Below, one piece after another: positions 20,851 through 32,848 of a stretch of 64,000 bases of DNA. The notes beneath the pieces are model-generated. The model was given only the letters and a program-made list of their open reading frames with translations, made no database searches and was not told the DNA's origin. This DNA is from Trissonchulus latispiculum (Eukaryota; Nematoda; Enoplea; Enoplida; Ironidae). Both the position numbers and the translations under genes were made by a program. Location: positions 17,426 to 81,425 of the forward strand of contig JASAND010030887.1 in the NCBI GenBank assembly GCA_030248195.1, given 5' to 3'. Numbering within the stretch: the stretch's first letter is position 1; every line of letters begins with the position of its first letter.

Positions 20851-22984
20851 TTGGTTTGAGGCCTAAAGGTTTTCTACCAGTCAGGGCCTTTGCGGCAGGA
20901 AAGCACCTGTTTCCTGTATAACGAGTTTACAAGAGTAGAAACGTGTATATGCAAGATTATTCCTTTTTAAGTTTATTAGAAGATGATTTATTGCAATTCT
21001 CAACTCCTATGTAATTGCACAGAATTAATAAATTACTAACTATTATTTATGTGATTTTAGGTTCATTTGGTACTTACGTAACGATATTCGCCGTGTGTGC
21101 CATTAAATCCCATGATTGCTTGTTTGCATTGACTAACAAGTATGATTAGATGCTTATAGCCCAATTTGGCTAGGATTTTTAGACGTTTTTTAGCATAATT
21201 TCTGCAATTTGATTAAAACTAACTTTTGCCTTTTGTGCTAAAGGCTGACAAAATGTATGAACTATTTTGCAATGCACTTACAAGAAATACTAGCTCGAGA
21301 TAAATTTGACTGTTTTAATAACAGGTTTTAGGTATAGGCATAGCTGGCACAATTCTGGCTAATTGATACATACAATTACGAAACAGTGAACAGACTTAAC
21401 TAATTTGTATTACACGTTTTGGGGACAAAATTCAGCTCTAAATAGGTTAAATAGACCAGCACGAAGTCTTTTAATTGCGATTCGTCCACTCCCTTCTTGC
21501 GGGGATACCTACGTGGACGAATCGAGGACCACCTGGTAGTATCAGCTTATCCTGGGGGTCCCCGTGACCCTGGACTGGATTAACTACCTAATTTGCATAT
21601 TACCTCGATATTGAAATAGGTACTCATTCACACGGTTTATCACACTCATATCCCTCAGATCAACAAATATTCAACAACAAACAGACATTTATACACATTC
21701 ATACTAATTTCCTGCCTAGTACAGGAGCTTTAGGACAATTTCACAAGGATTGGTCTCATGCACAAGATGAGAACCAATGAAATACCATATATTAAGGATA
21801 ATTCCAGCATGACTGACATTTTGGGTTAATTAAACGTTTCTTTTGACCAACAGAGAGTTCAGTATGATCCATAACTTAACAATCATTGGTACGATTTACT
21901 ACAATTTGTTACATCCCTGAAGTCTTGGATTATCCCAATATTGTTAACTATATTATCAATAACCATTCAATCAACTGACATTCATACTGATTTGACAATT
22001 CTCACATCCCCCATCGTACAAGGGGAATTTCCGTGAGTTGTCGCCGCAATTATTCAAAGCCATTCAATCTGCATATATACAAATCAGGACATTCTACAAC
22101 CATTCAACCAAATATCCCTGAAACTCGGTTAATTTCGGAACCTCACGCTCCGTGAGGGGTTTACCCGAATAACCGCCTTAGGTAGTTTTTAGGACCACAT
22201 TCACATCTAAGTTTTATAACACATTCATGCTTCAGTCTTGCAAAACATTTACATTTCAATATCACAGAACAGTCACACTTCAGACTTTCAGAACATTCAA
22301 ACTTCAATTGTACAAAACAGTCATATTAATAACTATCTAGCTACTTAGACTAACTAATACATTAAGCTTGGGCTCATTTGTGTAAGAAATTTATAAACTT
22401 TGAACTTTGTTGTGCGCGAGTTTTACGGCTTTGCAATTCCTTAGAATTGCTTATAAAAGAAATTTTATGGGGAAGGCTTAAACTTCGTAAGTTGAAAAAG
22501 TTTTAACTTGACTTTTGACGAAAGCCGGTGAGTAATAATTGCTAAGCAATTATTACTAGCAACGAAGAACAATTGATTAAATCAAATACACAATTAATTA
22601 ATACTACGAAAAACGAGGAAGCCGGCCATTCCTCTTAAATTGCTGCTTGATAATTAATTAAATTAGGTTGACAAAGACTCATATTTTAAGAGTTGGCTTT
22701 AAAATACCCTATAATTTTTAATACCTAATGATTTTAATGCCGACCTAACGCTGAAATAAAACATAATACTGACTATGGAAGTTTTAAGACATTACAGGCT
22801 TTTGCGAAAACATGACCGGCAACTCCTAGTTGCCGGCTGTGGGGAATTAATTCTTCTAACTAACTTATTAATTTCAGAGCCGTAATTAAGGGGCTCTCTA
22901 ACTCAGAATTAGAGGTTTGGGGTCCCACTCATAATCCCATTAAAACTACAAAAAAGAACCACAAAAGTGACAAATAAAGATAAT

Positions 22985-23415
22985 AATTTGGCCATAAAGG
23001 CCTACTAATTTTAGGCCAAAAGGCCGTGGCTTGGTAGACAAAAAGGAAACAAAAATGAGAGAAGGAAAAGAAGAAAGAGGTGGACACATCTCAAGACCTC
23101 CATCGCACAGGAGGGGTTTGCATGAGCTGCGCTATTATTTTTGAATTAATCAAATAATAAACTAAAAGATGAAATAAAACTGGCCCGAAGGCCCATCATG
23201 CAATGGAAATAAAAATTGACCCAAAGGTCCTACATGCCATGGAAATAAAGAATGGTCTGGGGCCCAAGAAATTGCTATAAAATTGGGGCTCACTGGCCCA
23301 AAAATTCCATAAAAATTGGCCAAAGAGGCCTAAAACTGCATGTATAAAAAAATAAGGCCCGAAGGCCGAAAATCACATATTATATAAAAAATAAGGCCAA
23401 GAGGCCAAAAAGTCC
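22985..23415. repeat. Degenerate tandem repeat with AAGGCC words
   Basis: Words of the type AATAAGGCCnnAAGGCC recur about eight times, separated by A-rich and CAT-rich stretches. Examples are GGCCATAAAGGCC near 22991, AGGCCAAAAGGCC near 23015, GGCCCGAAGGCC near 23183 and again near 23356, and GGCCAAGAGGCC near 23396. Each unit can form a small GGCC stem. Similar words occur inside element A at 15400-15510. Confidence 0.6.
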
Positions 23416-23766
23416 TAATATTTTTGTCCTAGGCAGTTGATTCTGAGCCAGGTATAAAAAACCCATGCGGCTCCTCAAGTTGTAGAGTCCGTGTGTAAAG
23501 CACAGCCCTTTTCTGGCCTGTGTGGGCCAGAAAAGTCCTATTTGCGTCCTAAAGGGGGAGTGTGTACTGCTATATTCCCGTACCACACCTGTGGTCCTAG
23601 AAGCAATACACACTGGGGTGGGGACTCAACAGCGACCGCTCTCGGTCGAAACTAAACGGACACTGAAGAGCTTAAAATTTTGGAGACCGAGCTGACAGTT
23701 CTGCTGACAGCTCGGCGACAGGTCATTAGCGAACTGGGGCGGAATTTTTCTTTTTATTTTAGAGTA

Positions 23767-23802
23767 AAGCTTCTAGAAAGTTCTAGAACTTTCTAGAAGC
23801 TT
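23767..23802. promoter_or_regulatory. 36-bp perfect palindrome forming a six-unit heat-shock element
   Basis: AAGCTTCTAGAAAGTTCTAG and its continuation make a perfect palindrome. Within 23770-23799 the pentamers cTTCt, aGAAa, gTTCt, aGAAc, tTTCt and aGAAg follow without gaps. That is an ideal alternating nGAAn/nTTCn array, the binding site known for heat-shock factor trimers. Three contiguous units suffice for one trimer; here there are six. No gene start is recognised nearby, so the controlled transcript is unknown. The palindrome could instead be a chance product of an inverted duplication of TTCTAGAA. Confidence 0.6.
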
Positions 23803-25559
23803 GCTATCTTTTGCACAGGGCCTGCAGCGGCTGGTTGAGCCAGCTGGGCCATTAAGGACCAAAATTAATGAGGTTTGCGAATTATTGCCCCCCAACTGAC
23901 CCATTGTTGATGGATTTTGGGTGCTGAAATTCTGCAAAACTTTGCGAAATTTTGGTTAACATATAAACGTAACCAATCGGGAAATATTACGAATTTCGAC
24001 TTGTGTTTCCAATTTTTACGCAATCTACGTAAGTTTCAAAGACTAAAAATGGGAATCTTTATATTCTACGTATTTAACTAGACATGTTCGATTAATTTTC
24101 GTAGTAATTTTAATTATGGGGACTTAATTAAGCCCCCTCCGAACTATACGTGTATGTAAAATGTGTATCTTAATTTTCTCTATTGAGGCGAACTTTTGTT
24201 GTCCTCCTTTTGCTGGACTAGGCCCAACAAAAGTTCACCTGGGGACAAGCCTCTCGTACGTAGGAAAAGAAAGGGACAGCAGTACACCTGACTGCTATGT
24301 AGTCTGGGAGGTAGACAACCTCCCAGACAAAGAAAGGAAGAAAGAAAAGTCCACTTTTAGGACTTTCCTTTTCAGTAAAGTGAGATTACGAAACAAAAGC
24401 TAATCTTACTAAACATTTTCGTTTATAACTCACTCAATTATGGGAGTTAAAACATGGGGATTGCATTTTTGGAAATGGGAGAAAATTCTTTCTTATGAGC
24501 CTAAGTTGTATCACCGACCAAAAATTCATTTCTTACGTAATAATTAGCTAACTAACATAAAATAAGCCTAACTAATACTAATTAACATTATTAATAACAA
24601 ATTAAAGCCTTAGAACATCGTAAAACATAAATTATTGCAAATTTACGCACTTACGTACTTATTTTATTTAATTTCTTACGTACGGCACAGTTATGTGATT
24701 ATTTCGCTAAACCATCTTCTAATATATGTTATTAAACAATGAAAAATGCTTTTAGACACTGCTGACAAGAATTATTGCATTCTTTTCAACTAGAAATGCT
24801 GAATTCCTTCCGTGATAGTTCTACATTCCGATTTTTACGCCAACACTGGAATTCCTGGACTTTTATGATTCTTCTTTTCCTAGTAAACTTTGGTAATGGA
24901 AGGGGAGAGTGACCGCACCCGGGTCACTGAGGGAAAGGACACCTGTCCTTTCAAAAGGGGAGATTTCGGAATTGATCTTATTATTATTATTATAATTACC
25001 TCAAGTGTGATAAATCATTAATTTGGGCTAACTAATCCTAACTAAGCTTGTTGTAGGTGCCCTTCTTAAGTGTTAGTGTTGGAATAAGTTTAAGCTTTTC
25101 CTCTCGCAGTAGTTATAAGATGCTTATTTGGGGCTGGCAACTCTGATTTTAACAATCATACAATTATAATTAATTATGGCTTGGACACAATATCAAAACT
25201 AAAACTTAACATAAGCAGGATCTTAGGTTCCATTTTCTGTAGGAACTTCTTTTGGAATGATGACCAATTAGAAACTAACTTTTTAACCACTTTTGAGCAT
25301 GAGATTTAAGTTATTCCATTACACATGCCTACGAACGATATTGAACATGATTATGTTTGTGTAACATTATCTGGATATCTATACTCTGTTGTTGCATTCT
25401 GGGGTCCACCTTACATCGAACTGCAGGTGTAGGTGCCAAGGGCTTTACCTTCTTTAGGTTGACACAATGACGGATGATTGGAAACTGGCACAGTCCGAAC
25501 CGGAAAAGAACATACCTGCCATTAGAAAAATAGGAACAATATGAACGTGATAGACCGAA

Positions 25560-26668
25560 GACTCAGTGACTACCGCAGCCTACGACGGTAACGCTGTCGA
25601 ACACGCCTGCTGACGATAAATCGGGACTGGACGAGTCAGCATGGTACTTATTGGCCGTTTTGGAACCGACTCATTTCCAGTGCAGTAAAGCTTAACCAAT
25701 CGTTGGTTTTGCCGAAACAACCCCTCATTATCTTTCTGAAGCTGGTTATAGTCTTGTCTTTGGCGAGCAATGACAGCAGTAGCGTCTTGCAAAGCCATAA
25801 TACTCATATGCAAATTAGATATCTGAATGAATGTGGGAAGCCGAGACCGTCTCCGTTGAGGTCGTAGGCTCTCACTGCACCGCTGTTGTTGACGTTGGAA
25901 ACCTGCATACCCGGTGCTCTGTTGAATCTAGCTAAGGCAGGAGAACCTCTGCTCTGCGATATACCTTCCACTCTATGGTGCGGGCACGAAAGCGCATAGT
26001 GCCCTGGTCCACCCCATCAGAAACAAATTACTGTCTCATCGCCCTTCAGTTATTGGTTGGGAGCGTCCCCAATTCCGAGGACACAGCTGGCTAAGTCCTA
26101 GCCTAGCTCTACTTACAACTTTCGACGAATATCCACGAGACTCATTACTGAATTGCGGACCTTGTTGCTGAATACGTGCAGTTAAGTACTTAAGGTTCGC
26201 CTGAACTTGCTGTCAAAAACTTTTAAGACGCTTATTTTGAGTTAAAGTCTGAGGGTGTTGCAGCTTCATAGCATCTACCAACTTTCCTAGTTTGGTTAGC
26301 AAGGAGTCTTGTTCCTAACATCGCACATATCCTTCAAAGACGGCTGCCTCATAGGCCACCACGTGGGCACATATAGCGCCAATAGAATTTAAATCTTTTA
26401 AAGCTTCAATCTGTCGAGAGTTTTGGATTGCATCGATGAAATCCTTCGGATTCTGCAAAATGAGCTGTTCGTTATAATACAGATTCAACCCATTAATCCC
26501 TGTAGAACGTTAAATTAGTAGCATCTGCATTCTGCATACTATTCAGTACGTATTCCGCACCAGCCTCTGAATTGCATATGCAAAGTCTTGTACACTCTCA
26601 CTTGGCTTCTGCACACGGATATGCAACTGCTTATTTTTAAAATGTTCAGCATCTGCGGGCATTAAATG
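25560..26668 (-). pseudogene. Decayed gag of an old LTR retrotransposon
   Basis: On the minus strand, read downward from 26657, a frame gives ADAEHFKNKQLHIRVQKPSE followed by SVQDFAYAIQRLVRN. This is close to the segment ETVSDFALAIQKLVRN of the Gag in element C. Further along is a degenerate zinc-knuckle segment (GPGHYALSCP), near 25990-26030. There are many stops and frame changes, so it is an old copy. The right side is cut by the TTAA-flanked element starting at 26673, and the continuation seems to resume at 30,101. Confidence 0.6.
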
Positions 26669-26672
26669 TTAA

Positions 26673-27903
26673 GGGGGGGGTCGCCAGGTACCAAATTTTA
26701 TAATCACCGATTTCGCTCATTTTTGGGTATAATATACCCCCATATGTGCCCAAAAACAAGACAAATTTTTAGAGTCCAGGGTCAATCCAGTCTAGAGATA
26801 TTGCAGTTCAAATCTCTACAATTTAGTATTTACGTTAGTATGCCTCGCTGAGGGCTTCGAAGTCGCGTACAAGTGGGATGACAAGAGACCGTGGTATGAC
26901 AAATACATCAATTTAAAGCCTTTACCTGTAGGTGTTTATTACCGCATAAATTACAGTGGCAAGCTAAGCAACGAGCGAGACACGGCGACTGGACGATTTG
27001 GTAAAGCTTATTTCGACTGTCATTTGCTTCAAACTTCAACTCGCTCTAACTTTCTCATACTACTTTATAGAGACTTGGTGCAAGAAGATAAAATGTTTAG
27101 GACATCGAGAGCTTCAATTTGATATAAAATATGGCTATATTTGAAAAAGTTGAAAATTTGACATTTTTTGCTCATAGGTGTTCGCCATGCTATCGTAGTA
27201 CGTCACCAAAGGAAAACACAGGCTACTGGCATGAAACTTCACATAAGCGTAGGTTTTATCCCAGTCTATTAGCATGCCAAATTTTATTGAGATACCTTAA
27301 GATTTGACTGACTTATGAGGCAGCCAACATGAAATTTTCGAAAAATGACGGTTTTTGAGGAAAAATGGAATTTCTGCTACCAAAACTGCGAGCTACTGAA
27401 AAGGCCAAATAGGGATTGATTATATGCAAAATAAAGCTCTAACAATATACTGTGCTAATATCTAAACGCGAAGTTTCTACACCAAAGGGTTAGTTCAGGA
27501 CAAGACAAAACGTCCACTGACCTACACATTTGTAGAGCGATTTTGAGCAAAAATCGACTTCTCCGGACTTTGAAAATTCGTATAAAATCAGCGACCCTAC
27601 GGAAAATGACCTCGTATAGATATTACCACTTTACCTAGTCCAAATTAGGATTACAGCCGAGTGGTAGCCGATTTACTCTTACACAGCGCTCAAACTTTTG
27701 GTAGCAGAAAAATTTTCCTAACTTTTTCATTTTCCTATGTTTAACACATGTCGGGGTCACCTTTGGAGGGCTACTGTGAATGATAGGAAAAGTTTTGCAA
27801 CAAACGCACTTGTCTTGTTTTGCGGACCCATGGGGACTACAAAATATGTGAAAATGAGAAAAATCGGAGATGGTCGAAAAATCGCGACCCCCCCCCCCCC
27901 CCC
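26673..27903. mobile_element. TTAA-flanked TIR element 1 (1.23 kb)
   Basis: TTAA at 26669-26672 and 27904-27907 flank inverted ends: GGGGGGGGTCGC on the left and GCGACCCCCCCC on the right. The inverted similarity continues loosely for about 85 bp (CGATTT, TCATTTT, CCCCAT and AAAACAAGACAA in the same order). There is no transposase frame. TTAA duplications are typical of piggyBac and Kolobok transposons. The right TTAA is shared with the next element. Confidence 0.7.
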
Positions 27904-27907
27904 TTAA

Positions 27908-28916
27908 GGTGCTGGTTTCCTTTTGTGCAGTGCTTTTGTGATGATTTTTTGAAACGCTATAACTTTCGCAATTTTGGGAGTTGCAAAGAGCTTTATGCAT
28001 CGTTTTAAAGCTTATTATCTGGACATTCACATGAGCTTACAGAACTGGCAAAATTAGCAAAAAATAGCAGAAATTTTCTGACAAGCTGACATCTATCAGG
28101 ATGAATATAGACCAAAAGTTTTTGAACATCGATTTCTCAAAACTGAAGAATCGGCCAAAAGTTCTTTTTTGTGCCATGATATGAAGGACATATGGGCCGA
28201 GGGACGTTTTTTTGGATTTGGCTCAGCAGGTCTTAACGGTCGAGAAAATCAGCCAAATGCACAGTAACACGAAATTTCGCAACTTAGCATTGAGTTTTCT
28301 TGCTACTCAATATGTTTTAGCCCAAACCAAGAAAAACGTCCCTCCGCAGACGTGCGAATTTTGATTCTGCCGAAAATCTCCGGAATCCGTCGAGTAGTTT
28401 TTGAGAAATCGATGTTCGAAACAAAATAATCGCAGTTTTGCCAAAATGGTTTTTTGGCCAAATCTCTTGCTGAAAGCAATAAAGTCCGGCTAATTAGGCA
28501 TTCATAAAATGTGCATTTGGACGACGTATCGATTGAGTATAACTAAGCCAATTTTGTCCTAAGCACGCGGCGGTAATTTTGAAAAAACTGATTTCCTCGA
28601 AAATGGCCATTTTTTGACCCTAAAAACAGTTTTTTGCTTATACTGACTTAACCACTGGAGATAGCTCAAAGGTTGTAAGAGCAAAAATGTTCATTTTCGA
28701 ATCCTCTTTCCAGCCATACCAACCAATCCCGTGTCTTGTCTACCTACTGGGAGCTTAAGGCCAAAAACCAAAACTTTTCTATCTTTTGGCCTAAGAATAC
28801 GGGACTGGTCCTAAAATGTTAAAGAGCACGGAAATAGGTTATTTCGTAAGTTTTAGCCCTTTGCGTAAAGGATTAAAGCCGTAGGAGTAAAAAATACCCG
28901 AAAGGAAACCAGCACC
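27908..28916. mobile_element. TTAA-flanked TIR element 2 (1.0 kb)
   Basis: TTAA at 27904-27907 and 28917-28920 flank a perfect 16-bp inverted repeat, GGTGCTGGTTTCCTTT. The ends start with GG and finish with CC, which suits the purine/pyrimidine ends described for Kolobok better than the CCC start of piggyBac. The inside is non-coding with repeated AAAAnGnCCATTTT-like words. A diverged inverted copy occupies 29148-30096. Confidence 0.75.
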
Positions 28917-29147
28917 TTAAGTGAGATTGTATTCTAAAACATCGATGCTGAACTTTTTGCTAGGTTCTAAGTTAGATGAGACGTCTAGAGCATTGTCTCG
29001 CAATTATGCAGGCAAAACTGATAATTGTCAATCAGAATCCCAATTCCTAGCAACTGCAACAAGTTTAAAAACTTTAAAACCAATCATGTATGCTCTGTTC
29101 GTCAGTTCTCCAGAAAAGGATTTCAAGGTTTCTTGGGTGACGACACT

Positions 29148-30096
29148 TCTAGGACCAGTCCCGTATTTTTAGGCGAAAAGACAAGAAAGTTTTGGTATTA
29201 GCCTTAGGCTTCCAGTAGGTGGACGATACACGGTATTGATTGTTATGGCTTAAAAGACGACACGAAAATGAAACTTTTTGCTGTTACAATCTTTGTACCT
29301 ACAGTGGTTAGGTCAGTATAAGCAAATTTGAGGTAAGTAAGTTTAAGCATTTTCATGGTCAAAAAATGGCCATTGTCAAGGAAATCTGGTTTTTCAAGTT
29401 ACTGCCACATGCTAAGGACACACTTACTTTATTTATACTCATTCGATACATCGTCCAAATGCACATTTTATTAGCCTATTAGCCGGACTTTATTGCTTTA
29501 TGCTGGAGATTTGGCCGAACAACCATTTTGGCAAAACTGCTGTAATTTTATTTTGAACAGCGATTTCTCAAACACTACTATATTCCGGAGATTTTTGGCA
29601 TAGTGAAAATCCGCACTTCTGCAGAGGGACATTTTTCTTGGATTGGGCTAAAACGTTTCGAGTAGCAAGGAAACTCAACGCGAAGTTGCGAAATTTCGTG
29701 TTAGCTTGCATTTAGCCAATTTTCTCGACCGCTAAGACTTGCTGTCCCAAATCCGAAAAACGTCACTCGGCCCATACTTCTTTCAATCATGGCACAAAAA
29801 GAACCTTTGGCCGCTTCTACAACTTTGAGAAATCCATATTCAAAATTTTTGGTCTTTATTTAGCCGTTATGTCAGAAAATTGTTGGTCTTTATTTAGCCG
29901 TTATGCCAGAAATTTTTTTTTGCATTTGCATTTGAAAACTAATTTTTGCTGATTTTGTTAGATTCGTAAGCACGTGTGAACGTCCTGATTGTAAGCTATA
30001 AAACGATGCATAGAGAACTTTCCAACAAGCAAAACTGCGAAAGTTATAGCGTTTAAAAATCAGCACAAAAGTACTGCACCAAATGATACCGCCACC
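29148..30096. mobile_element. Inverted, diverged copy of TTAA element 2
   Basis: Reading the minus strand from 30096, the sequence follows 27908-28810 closely: GGTGGCGGTATCATTTGGTGCAG at the end, then words such as ACGCTATAACTTTCGCA, GAGAAATCG and GTCCGGCTAAT in the same order, with substitutions and indels throughout. TTAA follows at 30097-30100. Similarity is lost left of about 29148. With element 2 it forms inverted arms of about 0.9 kb around a 230-bp centre. Confidence 0.7.
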
Positions 30097-30100
30097 TTAA

Positions 30101-30245
30101 ACTGATCAAAATTAAACTTACGCGCCTGATAACCTTTTACGTGTATAGACTTAGGTAGCGCTTGAATTGTGTGAAAATAATCATTGAGGTCGTTTAAAGT
30201 AAATCCTGAAGCATTTGCCCGTGCATTTTTATAGCTCGTGCATGT
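30101..30245 (-). pseudogene. Separated piece of the decayed gag
   Basis: A minus-strand frame reads NDLNDYFHTIQALPKSIHVK and then GYQARKFNFDQF up to the TTAA at 30097-30100. It looks like coding sequence, and it sits where the upstream part of the gag remnant at 25,560-26,668 would be if the TTAA cluster (26,673-30,096) were an insertion. The assignment rests on position and coding-like composition, not on a named motif. Confidence 0.35.
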
Positions 30246-30441
30246 CTTTCTAGACTAGCAAAACCAGGATCTAGTGCTGAAACTTTACCGTCATCGTTTA
30301 TTGCCTCATTGTCATCCATCAGATATTATTTCGCCCTTCATCAAAGAAAAGAAGAAAGAAAAACATAGGCATTTCGCATGCTTTTTTGAAAACAGAAGCC
30401 GAGAAATGTCGGAAGTCATACCTGAATCCTTTATGAAACAA

Positions 30442-30613
30442 GTTAAGCAAACAACCAAACTTCAGTACTGAACAGGCACCAAATGGATATCCTAACGAAG
30501 ACAATGTATATCCTTTATGAAGGCAGATCGAAACAGGAGCACCGTTAAGCAAACAACCAAACTTCAGTACTGAACAGGCACCAAATGGATATCCTAACGA
30601 AGACTATGTATAT
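30442..30613. repeat. Two-copy 70-bp direct repeat, period 102 bp
   Basis: A 70-bp segment starting GTTAAGCAAACAACCAAACT at 30442 recurs at 30544 with about one substitution (CAATG against CTATG near the end). The near identity indicates a recent tandem duplication in non-coding DNA. Confidence 0.85.
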
Positions 30614-32848
30614 ATAAGTTAAGGCCGAGTCAATGTCCGGCCATCAAAAGGCAGTCCGGAATTAAAATGATATGTGTTCAATATCAATAGGTTCGCACAT
30701 GATATTTGGCCAAAAGAAGCGTCTCTTAATAGCCAAAAAACAAGGTTGACCATTGGAGCTGAATTAAGAAAGACAAAATATCTAGGTATTAAGATTACTA
30801 TCTACCAACAAAGTTTCAAATTGAGACCCTTTAAAAGAAAAGCAGTGAAGAACCAGATTAGCAGAAATAAAGGACATTAATTAACGTTTCCCAAAAGTGT
30901 CACACTTATGGCGTGTATAATGCCAGCTCTCGCATTTTAAACATCAAGAAGCAAATCATTAAGTTATGCCTCTGCGCATCCAATGACACCGGAAAGGCTA
31001 AAGTTTGAAGCAAAGTTCCATACTGGTACGGAAACTGGAAAGAAATATCTGGAAATCACCGGTGACCAAGTGTAACAGACCACCTGACCACGCTCTGCTT
31101 CCAAGTGAGTGGACGTGCCAGGAGAGCTTGTTGTCTTCGGATGAGGTCCAAAAAGCAGTAGTTAACAAAAGCAGTTTATTTACCGCAAACAGGCACCGCA
31201 GAGAGAATCATTAGCAAGGTAAGTGCAAAGTCTGCAAGACAAGCATAATGAAACACCAGACTCACGGCTGAAGTTTCGCTATTCTGAATTTGTTCATTCG
31301 TTTTATACTAATTCAACTTGTGTTCATTCGTTTACTTTATCTTTTGACGTTATCTTTTGGATATTCAAACAAGTCTGTTTCTCTATATTTTGCACAAGCA
31401 GTGAGTAATTTTAGCAGTCCCACTATTACTCAAAAAGGTTCCGTTTCTTATCTTTCAATACCTGTTTTTGCACATCTTTGAGCCAGCCATTAGTTTACAG
31501 TTACTTCACGCATTATTGCACCAAAAGATTAATACAAGTCAGTGGTCGGTCCATTAGTTATTAAATAAACCTTTTTCATTTCTTTTTTAGGTTTTCTCAT
31601 TTTCTCTTTAATGTGTTTCTTTCTTCTAAGACTATGTTTCTGCAACTCTGCAACCCATCACAACACCAAACCACGACCCCGCTGGACACAAGCAAAGAAA
31701 GCGGTGATTAATTTGCAAAAAACAATGATAAATGTTTCATCTGGATTGTAGTCTCGACACTGCATCCACAAAACGGCCATCCTTGTCGACTGACTAAATA
31801 TTTAACGTTTGAAGACGACCTTGTTGTTACAGGACTGGAGATGCCCATGAAGTAGAAAGATGTGCACAAGTTTGAAGGTCTCAACTCCATTAGTATCAAC
31901 ATATTTGGAGTGCAAGTAAAATAATTTTTTCCTTTGTATCTATACAAGATTAAGTATGAAAAGCACATTGATTTACTGTTCCGGGATTAAAGGCCTTGAC
32001 CGAGTTTTGAATGAGACAATAATAGAATGAAGTGTTTTTACCTCAGATGCTGACAGTCTTGTTACTCACATGAGAAATTGGTTGTTCATTTGGAAAGTTG
32101 TCTTGTCAACAAGTCAAGTAGAGCACCTATCAAAAGATTTAGAGTACACAAACCAAGCAAGATTCCGCGGATGGAGCGCATCAAAATTATGCTTGCTTTA
32201 TTCCACAGTATATTTTTGAGGCAAAAACCAGGCAGCTGCATTCCAACCAATCTGGCTCGATACCGTGGAATTTGTTTAAAGCTAATTCCTGGCATCAGGT
32301 TTCCAGCTGTTCCAGCGTAAAAAAATTTTAACTCTAAGCCCAGTCAAAAACATTTAAGCTGAAATCCAAAAACGTTGGCTCAGTTAAGTTTAAAACTTAG
32401 GTGTCTTACTCAGTCCAAGCCATATCGAAGCTGTATTCCAAAAAACAAACCTCAATTCAGCAAAAAGTTTACTTGCTTTATCCCAGTCCGCAGGAATCCA
32501 TCCACGAAGCTGGAAGTTGGTACTGACAAAAACTGGACAGCGCAATTCCGACCATGCCAGCTCAATTTCGTGGTATCGGAGGCAAAACTTAGCTTGAACG
32601 AATCTGCGGAATCTTGCTAGGTTTGTGTGCTCAATATCTTTTGATGGATGCATAGAACGGTTATGCAGGTTGATGAGTGCTTAGAGTTTAAATCTCAACA
32701 CTGACGCAACACAGATTTTTGGGGTCTAACTAAGAAACTAAATACACGTCAACCGACTCGTCTAAATCATTCATAACTGTCTATCAACGACATCATAATA
32801 ACAATGTCAATAACTCTTCACCTTGTGTTTGACTGATACTGAAGAAGT
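30614..32848. other. Non-coding stretch before the polymerase relic
   Basis: No exon recognised. Around 32,080-32,620 several A/C-rich words recur (for example GGCTCGATACCGTGGAATTT and GCTCAATTTCGTGGTAT), hinting at a degenerate internal duplication. It could be more of the same Polinton element, too decayed to read. Confidence 0.3.

Larger units (their letters stand above)
20851..25559. other. Long gene-free stretch with many perfect hairpins
   Basis: No exon or transposon protein recognised on either strand. Perfect stems occur at 21479-21523 (11 bp), 22126-22175 (nested, including CCTCACG-CTC-CGTGAGG), 22531-22557 (13 bp, one-base loop), 22816-22836 (9 bp), 23767-23802 (palindrome), 24190-24236 (12 bp), 24302-24328 (11 bp, five-base loop), 24908-24928 (7 bp) and 24933-24952 (9 bp, two-base loop). 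This periodic occurrence is unlike the flanking gene-free DNA. It may be a large non-coding retroelement or a decayed non-autonomous element. Confidence 0.5.

Noticed and set aside
12981..20860. Perfect target-site duplication for element A
   Set aside because: The flanking bases TAGG and TTGG differ at one position and a five-base comparison fails, so no clean duplication can be claimed.
27880..28920. CRISPR-like or satellite reading of the repeats
   Set aside because: The repeats are inverted and bounded by TTAA, as expected of transposons. No regular spacer array exists anywhere in the window.
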